Shown here piece by piece: positions 54,546 through 64,000 of a stretch of 64,000 nt of DNA. A program made the position numbers and the translations under genes. Source of the DNA: Bryopsis sp. KO-2023 (Eukaryota; Chlorophyta; Ulvophyceae; Bryopsidales; Bryopsidaceae); assembly GCA_030272585.1 (NCBI GenBank), contig BSYQ01000019.1, positions 23,524 through 87,523 of the forward strand, written 5' to 3'. How positions within the stretch are numbered: position 1 is the stretch's first letter; each line of letters opens with the position of its first letter. The notes under the pieces are model-generated. The model worked only from the letters and a program-made list of their open reading frames with translations. It was not told where the DNA came from and did no database searches.

Positions 54546-56282
54546 CAAAACGACAGTTTTGTTTCTGGGTGGTCAGGAATTTGAGCTGTCCTGCATCTAA
54601 CTCTGTTCTGGTCGGTGCTGCGTTGGATTCGGCCGATGAAACCGGTGTCCCTATGTCAGACTCCCCTTGGGAACGCCTCCTACAAACGAACTGGGCTCTT
54701 TGATATGCTTCTGCACAGTACATCACCGCACAAGGGAAGAAATAGCCGAACGTCAAGTGCAGGAACAGCATGGGGACCCAGCAAGTGGTGATGGGTGTGG
54801 GGGCTGGCCTGGGTGTCCCCGAATTAGTCGCATCGTCCAAAGCTCCGATGACTGTGGATCGATGCAGCCACTCGGTGATAGTTCGACTCAAGTCAGGAAA
54901 GAAAGTTTGGGACACTGTGGTTGGGTAGGCGTGGTCCACGTTTTGGCACCGACTGCAAAAGGGCAGGATCCACACCGAAGAAGCCAAACAAGCAAATAAG
55001 CTGGAAAACACATGGGCCTGCAAAGGAAAAAACAAACAACCGAACTGAACAGAAGGGGAGATACGTAAATTCACGTTGTATTGAACTAAAATTCTTTCAA
55101 AAAACCAAAACGGTCCGAAAGAAACAAATAGAATTCATAAACTTGAAATGGTTACTAAACTTCAAAGGGTTAAGAACTACAATCATAAACGATTCAAATG
55201 TAAAAAAGAAAGCTACATTTAGGAGCAGAAATGTTCCGACCAAGATAAAAAAAAAGTATGATTGAAAGGTCGTGGGGTTGCCAGGATGAGAAACTGATGT
55301 TCGAGAAGCAAAAAACCCACTGAGAAAAGAAAGCTAAAAATAGAACGGTGCACATTGGTTTTGACCTAGAATTTGAATACTTTGAAGTCATATGCCTTCA
55401 TAAAAAAGTTTTCTGAGCTATTAATGATGGAAATTGCTTATATAGTTAGTCTTTTGATTAATACTATTAAATATATATATTTACTTTCAAAAAACTTAAG
55501 AACAAATTATTCAAGTCGTTTTTTAAACAATCCATGCACTTTTGACATATAAAAAGGGTCACCTTGATTGGAACGGAAAGGCCAATCCCCACCATGTTGA
55601 GAATCAAAATGGGGGTTCTCATCAAGTACATAACCAGAAACGACAGTCTGGTGTAGTCCGGCATCGGCATATAGCTGCTGGAAAGAGTGGCCAACAGTGC
55701 ATGCATGGTTTGGGAAAACATCAAAATCACTGTCCGGTTTTTCACGTAGATATCCTTTCTTTTCAGAATGAAATACAGCCGGAGGGCCGTCACAGAAATG
55801 CAAACCAAGAAGAGGTTCACCCCCAGGGTGGCTCCGTTGATCATGGTCATTATCAATGAAAAAGCGCAGCCCAGCGAAATCATGATCACGTGGTTGGCCA
55901 CATCGTATTTGAAACTGCAGGCGCTGAAATTTTTGAGAAACTGGGCTTCGGTGTCTGGGTTGAGATATTCCAGCAGCACCCCCCATTGCTTGCCATCACT
56001 CGGATCGCGAATGGACATCTTGTTAGGGGCCTTACTCTTTGGAAAACCTGAGATCAACCCAAAACAATTTGCGATGTATCGTCGACCCGACTTCTGAGTA
56101 TTCTGGAGTGTGTAGCTCCGTCGGCCGCTTAGATCTCTCCTGAAGAAAGCTTGGGGTAAGCGGATCCATGTGAATCGGGGGACAAGGCCAGGCAAAATCC
56201 TCGCTTGGGGAAGTAGACACGCCCTCCTGAAAGGAATCAGCTGCTGTCGTTTCAGAGCTGGCCAATGCATCCACTTTTTCAA
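54546..56282 (-). CDS. polytopic membrane protein, unrecognised
   Basis: Two minus-strand exons, 56282-55563 and 55017-54546, are joined in frame by good splice sites. At least five hydrophobic segments are visible (e.g. VIMISLGCAFSLIMTMI, LGVNLFLVCISVTALRLYFI, LSFLVMYLMRTPILILNMVG, MLFLHLTFGYFFPCAVMYCA). A cytosol-type N-terminal part precedes them (DPSDGKQWGVLLEYLNPDTE). The region above about 56035 reads better in a neighbouring frame (DALASSETTAADSFQEG), so there is either a very short intron (about 56037-56009) or a one-base change there. The 3' end is not fixed. I do not recognise the family; transport or signalling is possible but not shown. Confidence 0.5.
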
Positions 56283-56399
56283 CCGACCTCAGCGTGGGTG
56301 ATCTCTCTTTGGCACGATCAATTGCCTTTCATGGCGGATCTTTTCGAAGGAGTGTGGTGCGATGGCCCAGCCTGGTCAGCAAACGTGCATCAACACCTT

Positions 56400-57300
56400 T
56401 GTTGTAGCATCCTTCTGCAGAAAACAGTCATCACAGAAACAATAAGTCCACAAAATCTCAGGTCAGAGTCGACGCTCTGCTGACCCTGGCAAGCAACCAC
56501 AAATCCCAAACAAATCCACCCATCCCTTTGATGATACATACTCAAGCAAGAAATTCTTCCAACATATATCTATACATATTACCTGTGCTCGTAGATCCCT
56601 TGTTGATGTGACTGGGTGTCTCTGTCATGCAGAGCTTGTCTCCTGTGACTGTCTGTGGCATTGCTTTCCTTTCAAGGGCATCCCGAATCTTCCTGAGCTC
56701 ACCGACCACAGGTTCTGCGCATTGTCCAAAACGTTCGTGAAGTCCTCAAGCATTGGAGGCCCATTTGGACATTCTTGCCCACACCTGCTCTGGTAGCCAC
56801 CAATATCTTTCTGTCATAGGTTAACACCAATTTCCACCAATGTTAATAATACAAATGGAAAAAAATTGCACGAAGTGGAAAACATGAGCAAAGGAATCTA
56901 ATGAACATTTCTTGCACCATCCACCATGCGAAACCTAGCATATGGATGATTGCTATCAACTGCCATTGAGTGAAATTGAAAAAAAATACACTGGTCCAGA
57001 TCCCATGCTACTGCTTTTCATCAAGGCCCCACTCTCATCCTCGCTCGCGTTTCGCCAGTGTCGTCGATTCGGCGACCAACAGTGTTGGGTGGAGCCTCCT
57101 GGGCACCTTGATAAGCTGTCGGTGGTCGTGTTCAGGTGAGAGGGAGTGTGAAGGAGTGCAACGAAGATCTCAAGGGGGCGAAAACTGTTGCCGACGGCAG
57201 GGGTGGCAACGGAACGCAGTTCTCAGGCAACATCAAGCGAAATCGAGTAAGGCCGTTGCGTTTCCCAGAGGCGTGAGAACGCCAACGCACACGACACACA
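56400..57300. other. region without a clear gene
   Basis: Possible minus-strand exon pieces near 56600-56820 (e.g. CGQECPNGPPMLEDFTNVL) may belong upstream of the membrane-protein gene, but the frames do not join. CA-rich sequence at 57280-57320 precedes the H2A gene. Confidence 0.3.
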
Positions 57301-57462
57301 CATCACACACGACACATCGCCAGCATGTCCCAGCTTTTCCCGTCCGTCGTACGGCTGCGTCGACTACTAATACTGGCAAAACCCCCTATTTTGCACGAAC
57401 ACTCCCTGCTTTTTCTGCTCCTTCGATACACGAGTCTCGAGCACGTAAGCTCACCGGTTTGG

Positions 57463-57813
57463 ATGTCGGATAGGAGCCAACAAGAACAAGAACCTAGCCT
57501 TCAAGAAAAGGCAGGCGTCACATTCCCAGTCGGGGAGGTCGCCCGACTTTTGAAGGCACGCAACCCAAACACGCGTGTGGCCCAATCTGCGTCAGTTTTT
57601 TTTACTGCAGTATTGGAGTGTATGACCGCCGAAGTTTTGGAGCTATCGGGTTACGCGGATGGCGAAACCGACACCGCTGTTCCTAAGATATACCCTGGAG
57701 ACGTTCGAAGGGCGATAAGTGAAGATGACGAGCTGGACTTGTTGGCTTCGCTCCTTCCCAAGTTCAAGCAGCGAATAGAAGCAAATCGAGAAAATGAAGG
57801 GGGAGAAGAGTGA
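57463..57813 (+). CDS. divergent histone H2A variant
   Basis: Intronless, 116 residues. The histone fold aligns with H2A throughout: AGVTFPVGEVARLLKARNP (alpha-1), VFFTAVLECMTAEVLELSGY (alpha-2), PGDVRRAISEDDELDLL (L2, alpha-3 and the acidic-patch region). The acidic-patch Glu/Asp positions are kept. Three things are unlike canonical H2A. The N-terminal tail (MSDRSQQEQEPSLQEK) is acidic, not Lys/Arg-rich. The basic L2 loop that touches DNA is replaced by ETDTAVPKIYP. The C-terminal docking segment is short and charged. The frame is open upstream to a Met at 57325; I chose 57463 because the H2A tail starts there. H2A pairs with H2B in nucleosomes. Confidence 0.8.
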   Translation: MSDRSQQEQEPSLQEKAGVTFPVGEVARLLKARNPNTRVAQSASVFFTAVLECMTAEVLELSGYADGETDTAVPKIYPGDVRRAISEDDELDLLASLLPKFKQRIEANRENEGGEE

Positions 57814-57950
57814 GAGAGAATTGAATGGGAAGCCTTATCCTTATGAACGTTTTGAAGAGGGTGGAAGCATTATGAACGTTTTGAAAAGGGTGGAAGCAGG
57901 AGAAAATGAAGGGGGAGAAGAGTAGAATTGAATGGGAAGCCTTATGAATT
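57788..57950. repeat. 112-bp-period duplication at the H2A 3' end
   Basis: gagaaaatgaagggggagaa and following bases at 57788 recur at 57900, together with aattgaatgggaagccttat. The duplicated unit includes the last codons and stop of the H2A gene. Confidence 0.8.
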
Positions 57951-58938
57951 TTGAAGAGAGGGGCGTTTGCTTTTGAACACAGTTTAGAGGGGTGTAGAGG
58001 GAAGACAAGAGATTTTTGAAATCTGGCAGTGAGAGTTTCGTGTAGAATATCCTTTTCGCAAACGTGATTATCAGTTTGGATCCTCACAAACATCTCCTCT
58101 TGATTCCCCTAAAAATCTCTGATCATTTCCAGCCCATATTGTGCCAATTCAGGATCAGAAATAAGATCTTCCAGTACTTGCCTTTCTCCCATTGGCCTGG
58201 TGAGGAGTTCCACCATCTTCCAAGCTTTGTTATACAGCAACTGCTCTGTGTTCCCTTGTTTCCACGTGCTTGCAACTCTGGCTTGTTGGAATTTTGATCC
58301 TCCATTTGATTTTAGTGCTGGTTGTTGACGCTCCACCATGAACCTTTCTGCCCATAAATTTCGCAGCTCAGTCCATTTCCTTCAGGTACCACCCTTTTTT
58401 TCTGATTGTATTTGGGCAGAGGCGGTTTCTGTGTTTTTTTTCCGCGGCGTTGGAGGCGGGGTACCTGCATGGAGCGTCGCTGGGGCAGACGGTGTATACG
58501 TGCTTGTATATGCAAAACCTCGCGAGGTGAGCGAATCCCGAAACGAATCGCCAACGAAAAAAACACCACCATTGCAAAGTATCCTCCCTTCCATCAATCA
58601 TGCATGCAAAACGTCGGATTGAAAATGTATGATTCTGTGGAAAACCTAAAGCTTTCCAAGCATTTTTGACCAAAATAAAACAATTTTTTGGTGGGTTGGG
58701 TTGGAGAAGATATTTATTTTCTTCTTTTGGTGAAACATAGAATCAGTGGGGTAGAAAAGGGGGGAAAAAAATAAAAAAATCATGGATGTATGAATCGACG
58801 CAGGATTTTTTACATTTCTTTTCAAATCCTGATTTGAAGAAGGGGGAAGTAAACAAAGAGATTCATCCCTGCACGCATTCAAATTCATTTGATTTCAGAA
58901 TTCCATAAAGAAATGTGTGGGTGGGGGTTTTCATTCAG

Positions 58939-60385
58939 ACTGGAGGATGATCTTTACTTGTCAGCATTTTGTCAAGCCCTGCGGGCAACCTGCAGCGAAG
59001 TCCGGACCATAATAATGATGTCCTGCGTCTGTGAGGTCAGCAACGAATCCTGCTAGTTTACCAAGCAAAAAAAGATCGCATTTTCTGTCTTAATTTGGAA
59101 GGATGCGTTTCTGTAAGTCCTTTGGAACAGACACAAAAATTGAGTGCTTAGTACTTATTCGATTAACTATGAATCAAAATCCGACCCGTCGCGCCCCATT
59201 TCCCCCCCCCCAAGAAACAGGGAAAGCCAAATCAGCAGCGTTTTGATTGTCTTTTTCAATTGATTCCCCCCCCCCCCCCCGGGCCGGGTTATATCAATAG
59301 TTTCTATATTTTTTGGATGTGGACCAGGAAGAGGATTTCAATGCACTTTGTAACGGGTTGGAATTAGACCATCCGGAGGGAAATGCGAGTGCCTGTGTGC
59401 TGCAGCAGGCGAACAAAGCGGAAGAAATCCTCACACAACAATCCAAGAAGAAAACCCCCCAATCCCAGGTACAAAACCAGACAAACTATGCCTTTTTTTT
59501 TGTCCCTTGCCTTTTTTTTCCTTCCCTTTCTTCCTGATGTGTCGGAAAAACACGCTCCAAAAAATCAACAATTTCGATTCGATTTTCGTTCAAAAAAGGA
59601 AAAAGGAAAAAAAAAAGCCGATCAGAATGGGAAAAGAAGCAAAAAACCAAAAACTCAAGGCATGCATGCATGGAAGTTTGTGTTGCCATTTCGAAACCCT
59701 GATTCAGTCACCCTGCGCAGGATGCGATATTTTTTTACCGTGTAGGGTGGTGGGCTTGGGTCCCTGCCGCCTCTAGTGGCCCGGGCGCTGCTTTCCAGAA
59801 TTCGAATGAGGAAAGCCCTGCACATGGGGCTGGAAAGGGCCATGAAAAAAACAAAACAGGATCTGGCCCAGGCGTGCAAACACTTCGCAGCAGGGCTGTC
59901 GGAAATGGAAATGATTAGAAGCACTGCGAAACTGGGGGCTGAGATAGTGCCTGGGTTTGAGAAAGGGTTGTATCAGGCGCCTGCTCCTGGTGGGCCCGTA
60001 CGTGTGTCACAGGTAAAAAATAAAATAAAATAAGTTAACTAAAAAAAAAAAATAGTTAAAGTTAACTATGGCTGGTCGTGAATTTTAATTACTTTTTGTT
60101 GATTTAATTGATCAGGAAAAAAAAAGGAGTTTTGCAAGATTTTCTTGATATCAAAAAACGGAATGCCGGCAAAAAAAAAAATAGATTAAATAAAAAACAA
60201 CTGGAGGGATAAAATTGAAACGATTAAAACATGGTGGGGGAAATACGTGCAGGGGATTATGGGATTGAAAAATTTTCCATGAAAACCTGTGAAAAAAGCA
60301 GTTTTTTTGTCCTGTTGTTCCTCCATAGGCTTTGACGTTGGATGAAACCTGGGACCGTTTCGAAAATCTGCTAGGGGAGCTTTAG
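58939..60385 (+). CDS. unrecognised multi-exon protein, C-terminal part
   Basis: Four exons, 58939-59035, 59328-59468, 59746-60012 and 60329-60385, have good splice sites and compatible frames and no lesion. Text includes LEDDLYLSAFCQALRATCSE, FNALCNGLELDHPEGNASAC, RKALHMGLERAMKKTKQDLA, HFAAGLSEMEMIRSTAKLGA and the end ALTLDETWDRFENLLGEL. It stops at TAG (60383-60385). Mostly helical with a basic middle. A further exon near 58387-58528 (e.g. AGADGVYVLVYAKPRE) may lie upstream. The family is not recognised. Confidence 0.5.
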
Positions 60386-60470
60386 ATGGCATGCTCTTTG
60401 ACCACAGTTGGAGGGTGCGTTTGAGAATTAAAAAAAAAAAAAAAAAGTGAGAGCGTCGGAAAAATGTCAC

Positions 60471-60622
60471 GTGTTGATTACGAGTTGAATCAACCGTGTT
60501 GAATCAACACGATCGTCAACACGTTTGTTGATTCAACTCGTGTTGTTTCAACACAGGAATCAACTCGTCTTGATTCAACACGACGTGTTGTCCATCGTGT
60601 TGTTTCAACACAGGAATCAACT
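60471..60622. repeat. array of GTTGAWTCAAC palindromes
   Basis: At least eight overlapping or alternating copies of the 11-bp palindrome GTTGA(A/T)TCAAC, or one-base variants, separated by cg-containing spacers (cacgatcg, cacaggaatcaactcg). The whole can fold into many alternative hairpins. Confidence 0.85.
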
Positions 60623-60654
60623 GAATGAACGCTGTTCTAATTTTTAGACGCACA

Positions 60655-60757
60655 TAATGAATTGTGGGATTCGAACCCACCACACCATGGATTCATTCAT
60701 TCATTCATTCAATGACTTCGGCTAAGTCACTCAGCCACTTAGTCACTTAGCCATGCC
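60655..60757 (-). repeat. tRNA-derived SINE-like or pseudo-tRNA sequence
   Basis: On the minus strand a box-A-like tggctgagtgacttagcc (60720-60737) is followed by a perfect T arm with box B (60664-60680, GGTTCGAATCC). Between them, where an anticodon and variable arm should be, is a (GAAT)n expansion. The acceptor stem does not pair. It is therefore not a working tRNA. A Pol III-type repeat or decayed tRNA fits. Confidence 0.5.
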
Positions 60758-60979
60758 AGCATACTGAACTTCTGAGCTCGAAAGTTTGCCTGCTGAGATA
60801 GCATTTGGACGCTTTAAATATAAAAGCACAAACATATCAAAATACAAAGCACTCGATCAGTCCTTTTTTTAAGGTCCACCTATCGTTTCGTTTCAATGCA
60901 CATGTTTACTGTGGACTGCACACATGTTCTGAGGGAAGCTTCTGAAGGTGTCGCTGACCTCACCAAACCATTTTCAGCG

Positions 60980-61239
60980 GTTGCCAGTGGACCACCCTGA
61001 CACAGCAACACATCCATCTTAAAACAATAAAGAAAACATCTTGGGTGGACCCTTTAAAGGGAAATTTCCCTCGAAAAAAAAGTTTCCAATTATTCCAGCT
61101 CAGGTTCAATCAACAATAAATTTTCAAGGCAAAAAAAAAATCAGCAACAGGGAAAATGAATGTACGAAGTTCTGTTGCCATTGGACCACCCTGACACATC
61201 AGCACATCCATTTAAAAACAATAAAGAAAACATCTCGGG
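60980..61239. repeat. pair of 65-bp direct repeats
   Basis: gttgccagtggaccaccctg and following bases at 60980-61045 recur, with few changes, at 61174-61239. They share an A/T-rich end (aacaataaagaaaacatct). Spacing is about 194 bp. Confidence 0.75.
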
Positions 61240-61765
61240 ACATCTATTTCCGCACATAACCCCACACCTGCTAATAACTCCAAGAAATCTGGAAAGCAAC
61301 TCTCGATTACTTTTTGCATATGATTTCTTGTGCAAAGAGAATGCCGGTTTTCCAGAAACGATTTTTGGAGAGGTATTTACTGATGACCAATGTGGGTTCA
61401 TCTGAGATGCTCACAGAGGCAACATAAATTGCAGCCACTGACCGGAGCCTGTTGCAAAGCTTCTGCAAGATGCCTTCGACTCCGCAGCATCCCTTCATAA
61501 ATTAACAACACGTCAATGATGATTTTGTTCACTTCATGATGATCTCAACTGCAGAAATGTGCCTTCCCAATGGCAACCCTGCGCTAGTGAAAAGAATTTA
61601 CCTTTCACCTATTAGGAAAATCAGTCTGCAAAATGAACAGGCCGGATAAATCTACTGTAATCATCAATCAATTTTACTCCAAACATCTTCATCATCCGTT
61701 ATGATGTTATATCCGCTTCATGACAGACGGCATGCGGGGGCTGGTTTCGCAACGTGTCGTGGTGC
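61240..61765. other. spacer without recognised gene
   Basis: No exon or repeat that I can support. Confidence 0.4.
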
Positions 61766-61769
61766 AGGC

Positions 61770-62180
61770 GAGGGCATACTATGGATCCGATCACCGATCT
61801 GATCGGTCGCCGATCAGGTCTGCCAGTGCCGATCATCGATCAAGATCGGCCGATCACGATCATGATCGGCATACTATGGATCCGACACCGACAAGTCGGA
61901 TATCGACTTTTCCGATCTGCGATCAGAGTCGGCCCCAGACAGTTCCGATATTTCCGACAGCCGACTCAACCGGTCCGACTCTGCCGATGCACCGATACTA
62001 TCGGTCCGACTGTACCAGATCGGCCCGACTTTGCCGATAAACAACGGCCGACTGCCCAGTTCCTGCTCGAAAACCAGATCGGATCGGGGTCGGTGTCGGT
62101 GTCGGTGTTTGCCGATTTAATCGGTAAAGTCCCGACTGTATCGGGTCGGCGCCGTTCATGAACGGCGCCGACTCGATGAT
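61770..62180. repeat. dense CCGAC/GTCGG and GATCGG motif array
   Basis: About 400 bp packed with short motifs in both orientations: GATCGG/CCGATC in the first part, CCGACT/AGTCGG and gtcggtgtcggtgtcggt in the second. It ends with a palindrome around cggcgccgttcatgaacggcgccg (read as two arms). It lies directly upstream of the hAT transposase frame and is probably its subterminal region. Confidence 0.7.
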
Positions 62181-62280
62181 CGAACACGATCAAATCGATA
62201 CAACTGTTCACATCCAGGATCTGTCGGCATTGTCTCAGAAGCTGTAACCGTCGTTTTTCCGTGGTTTCCCGTGAACATGC

Positions 62281-62490
62281 GTGCAAACCGTAAAAAGCAG
62301 CAACAGCGACCTCTGCACCGGATATTCCCCCCCCCGAACGCAGCCGGAAGGGGACCAGTGTTACCTCAAAAGACCCAGCAGCGGCGCAGCTCAGATTCAG
62401 TTAACCCGCTCGGAGCACCAGAAGGATCTACGCCGTCGTCTGGAATTGGAGTCTGTTCTGGAGCAGGGCAACCACCGGGTGAGCGCAGCA
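62281..62490 (+). CDS. possible 5' exon of the hAT gene
   Basis: An open frame with a charged helix (RSEHQKDLRRRLELESVLEQ) ends at a good donor (ccaccgg|gtgagc, about 62478). It may be spliced to the transposase frame that follows, or be unrelated. Weak. Confidence 0.25.
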
Positions 62491-62558
62491 AGGAGGGTGT
62501 GAGAAGATTTTTCATTTCAAAGGTGCTTCAATCAGAATTTCTGATTCAGAAAGAGTGA

Positions 62559-64000
62559 CATTGTCTTGGGCCCACTTCTGGTTGCCTTGCAGTTGGTGGT
62601 CCATCCCACAGTTCATCACAGACAGGTGAGCCCAATCCAGTTCGGAGCAGCAAGTGGGTGGATGCCCTTTTTGTTCAGGATGCTGAGGGGAAAATGGAGG
62701 TTTTTACTGATGAGCTGCAGAAACCGATCGTTACCTGCAGAGTCTGTTCAGCTCGGCTGGTGTTTAGAAAGGGTGGTCGGACCCCATTGGTGGGCCATGC
62801 CAGAAAGCATGGCCTGGGCACCAGGGAGCAGATGCTGTTTGCAGTTCAGATGGGGTTTCGGGATCAGCTTGATCAGAATCAGGCCGGGGGGCAGAGGATG
62901 GCATCGTTTGGGACTCAGAGAACATTGCCTTTCGTGTCGAAATGGAGCAGCCAGAGCCGGGAGTACAAGAGATATCGGGATCAGGTGATGAAGTTCGTGG
63001 TCAGCTCAGGTGCCCCGTTCAGAGTAGTTGAGGATGTGCAGTTCAGGACCATGTGCGCCTCCCTGAATGCATCTGCACCGCCTCTCAGTGCAAAGTCAAT
63101 CTCACACGACGTTGGGGTGGCAGCCCGGGCGCTCAGGAAACGGATCAGGGAGGAAAACTTGGCCAGATTCAGACCCTGTTTTGTTGCAGACGGCTGGTCA
63201 CAGAGCCCCAAACACTGGTTTGCCATGGGCGCCGTGTATATTCACAGAGATACTGATCAGGATCTGTTTCAGCTAAAGCGGATCAGTTTGGGAACCTGGG
63301 AGCTGAAGGGAAATTGTGATGCTAAGGACATCACAGCAAAAATGGCAGAAATTCGGAATGAGTACAATCTTACCGGGTACAGAGCCAGTATAGTAACTGA
63401 TCATGAAGCCAGAATGGGAGCTGCGTGTGAGCGGGGGGAACTGTATGACTGGCACGGCTGCTGCACCCACAGAATCAACCTCGGAGTCAGGAAAGCACTG
63501 AAAGACGTATCTACACCATTGAAGGACCTGATCGATACGGTACACAGGATCTGTGTGCATGTGATGGGGTCTCCCACCCTATGGGAAAAATTCAAGGCTA
63601 TTCAGCGTGCGCGGTTGGAGAGGGAGCAGACTGAGCAGGATATTCTCCAGATCACACGTGCGGCAGAGGCTGAGATGAGAACTGAAGCCAGCCACAATGT
63701 GAGCAGTCAGGGTCCGAATGGGGGTGCCACTTTGGATCTGGGGCAGGGTCAGAACCCGGGTGGCAGTCAGAATCAGGGGCAGATTGCAAGTACGGATCAG
63801 AATCCGGTTCGGGAGGACGAGGATGCCCCCCCCATGTACTCATCTGATGAAGACACATGTCCTGATGATGGAAACTATGTGGAAGAAGAAAAAGACTGTC
63901 CAGGACCAGTCAGGAAATCGCAGCAGATTCTGAGACTGACCTTGCCTGTTGAAACCAGGTGGAACTCCACGTGGTACATGCTCCATCGGTTCCTGATCTT
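62559..64000 (+). CDS. hAT-family transposase (truncated by window end)
   Basis: Open from 62559 to the last base, without stop. The first ATG in frame is at 62694. A BED-type zinc finger comes first: CRVCSARLVF then VGHARKHG (CxxC...HxxxH). Next come the hAT marks APFRVVEDVQFRTMCASLN, the catalytic-region strand CFVADGWSQSPKHWF, VTDHEARMGAAC with GCCTHRINLGVRKAL (the C/H signature), a Gln/Gly/Asp-rich insertion, and LPVETRWNSTWYMLHRFLI. The C-terminal dimerisation (hATC) domain must lie beyond the window. hAT transposases cut and paste elements with 8-bp target duplications. No damage is seen in this part. Confidence 0.88.

Noticed and set aside
60655-60757. Functional tRNA gene on the minus strand
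   Set aside because: The T arm is perfect but no acceptor stem pairs and the anticodon region is a GAAT expansion.
1-64000. CRISPR arrays, bacterial operons, phage
   Set aside because: No direct repeats with unique spacers, no Shine-Dalgarno-led operons. The window is plainly eukaryotic.

Overview
The window is nuclear DNA from an intron-rich eukaryote. Host genes are split into many short exons with ordinary GT-AG introns. The introns carry very long T, A and G homopolymers. Gene spacing is wide and mobile DNA is abundant. A thioredoxin-like exon with a serine/arginine-rich leader, together with U-box/ankyrin, F-box/WD40, RCC1, ABCG and GT31-type exons, would suit a microbial alga or related protist. 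Nothing seen fixes the lineage, so I name none.

Layout. 0-1.1 kb: thioredoxin-like exon (-). 2.1-2.8 kb: 15-bp motif array and an imperfect duplication. 3.5-5.3 kb: GT31-like exon, then the damaged 3' half of an ABCG transporter (+). 5.9-8.4 kb: a small inverted-repeat element abutting a damaged RCC1 gene (+). 8.9-10.7 kb: coiled-coil exons (+) facing a GCR1_C-like gene (-), both with in-frame TAG. 12.0-20.4 kb: GC-rich promoter-like block and an intact U-box plus ankyrin gene (+) of about 17 exons. 20.4-23.5 kb: low-complexity spacer.

23.56-35.66 kb is one nested transposon. A tyrosine-recombinase (DIRS/PAT-type) retrotransposon on the minus strand has split direct repeats. Its reverse transcriptase is broken by a complete 7.07-kb Ty3/gypsy chromovirus (134-bp LTRs, 5-bp target duplication). 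The gypsy pol gene contains a 2.66-kb block with almost no CpG, although gag and the rest of pol are CpG-rich.

37.2-38.2 kb: intact single-exon F-box/WD40 gene (-). 38.7-41.5 kb: a run of unrelated gene fragments (Sec7 ARF-GEF, TPR, PABP-type RRM, Ala-rich exons), several out of frame. 41.8-45 kb: damaged coiled-coil gene. 45.92-47.31 kb: a 1.39-kb TRIM-like LTR element with the same primer-binding site as the chromovirus. 49.3-50.5 kb: Ala/Ser/Val-rich exons. 51.0-51.6 kb: tandem repeat and a dense block of hairpins. 52-54.3 kb: unrecognised exons. 54.5-56.3 kb: polytopic membrane protein (-). 57.5 kb: divergent histone H2A. 58.9-60.4 kb: unrecognised multi-exon gene. 60.5-62.2 kb: palindrome arrays and a tRNA-like repeat. 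62.56 kb to the window end: hAT transposase, cut off by the window edge.

The best-supported intact units are the chromovirus, the DIRS-like ORFs, the U-box/ANK gene, the F-box/WD40 gene, the H2A gene and the hAT ORF. Most other host genes carry one-base frameshifts or in-frame stops and read as decaying copies or captured fragments. Base-level errors in a draft sequence cannot be excluded.
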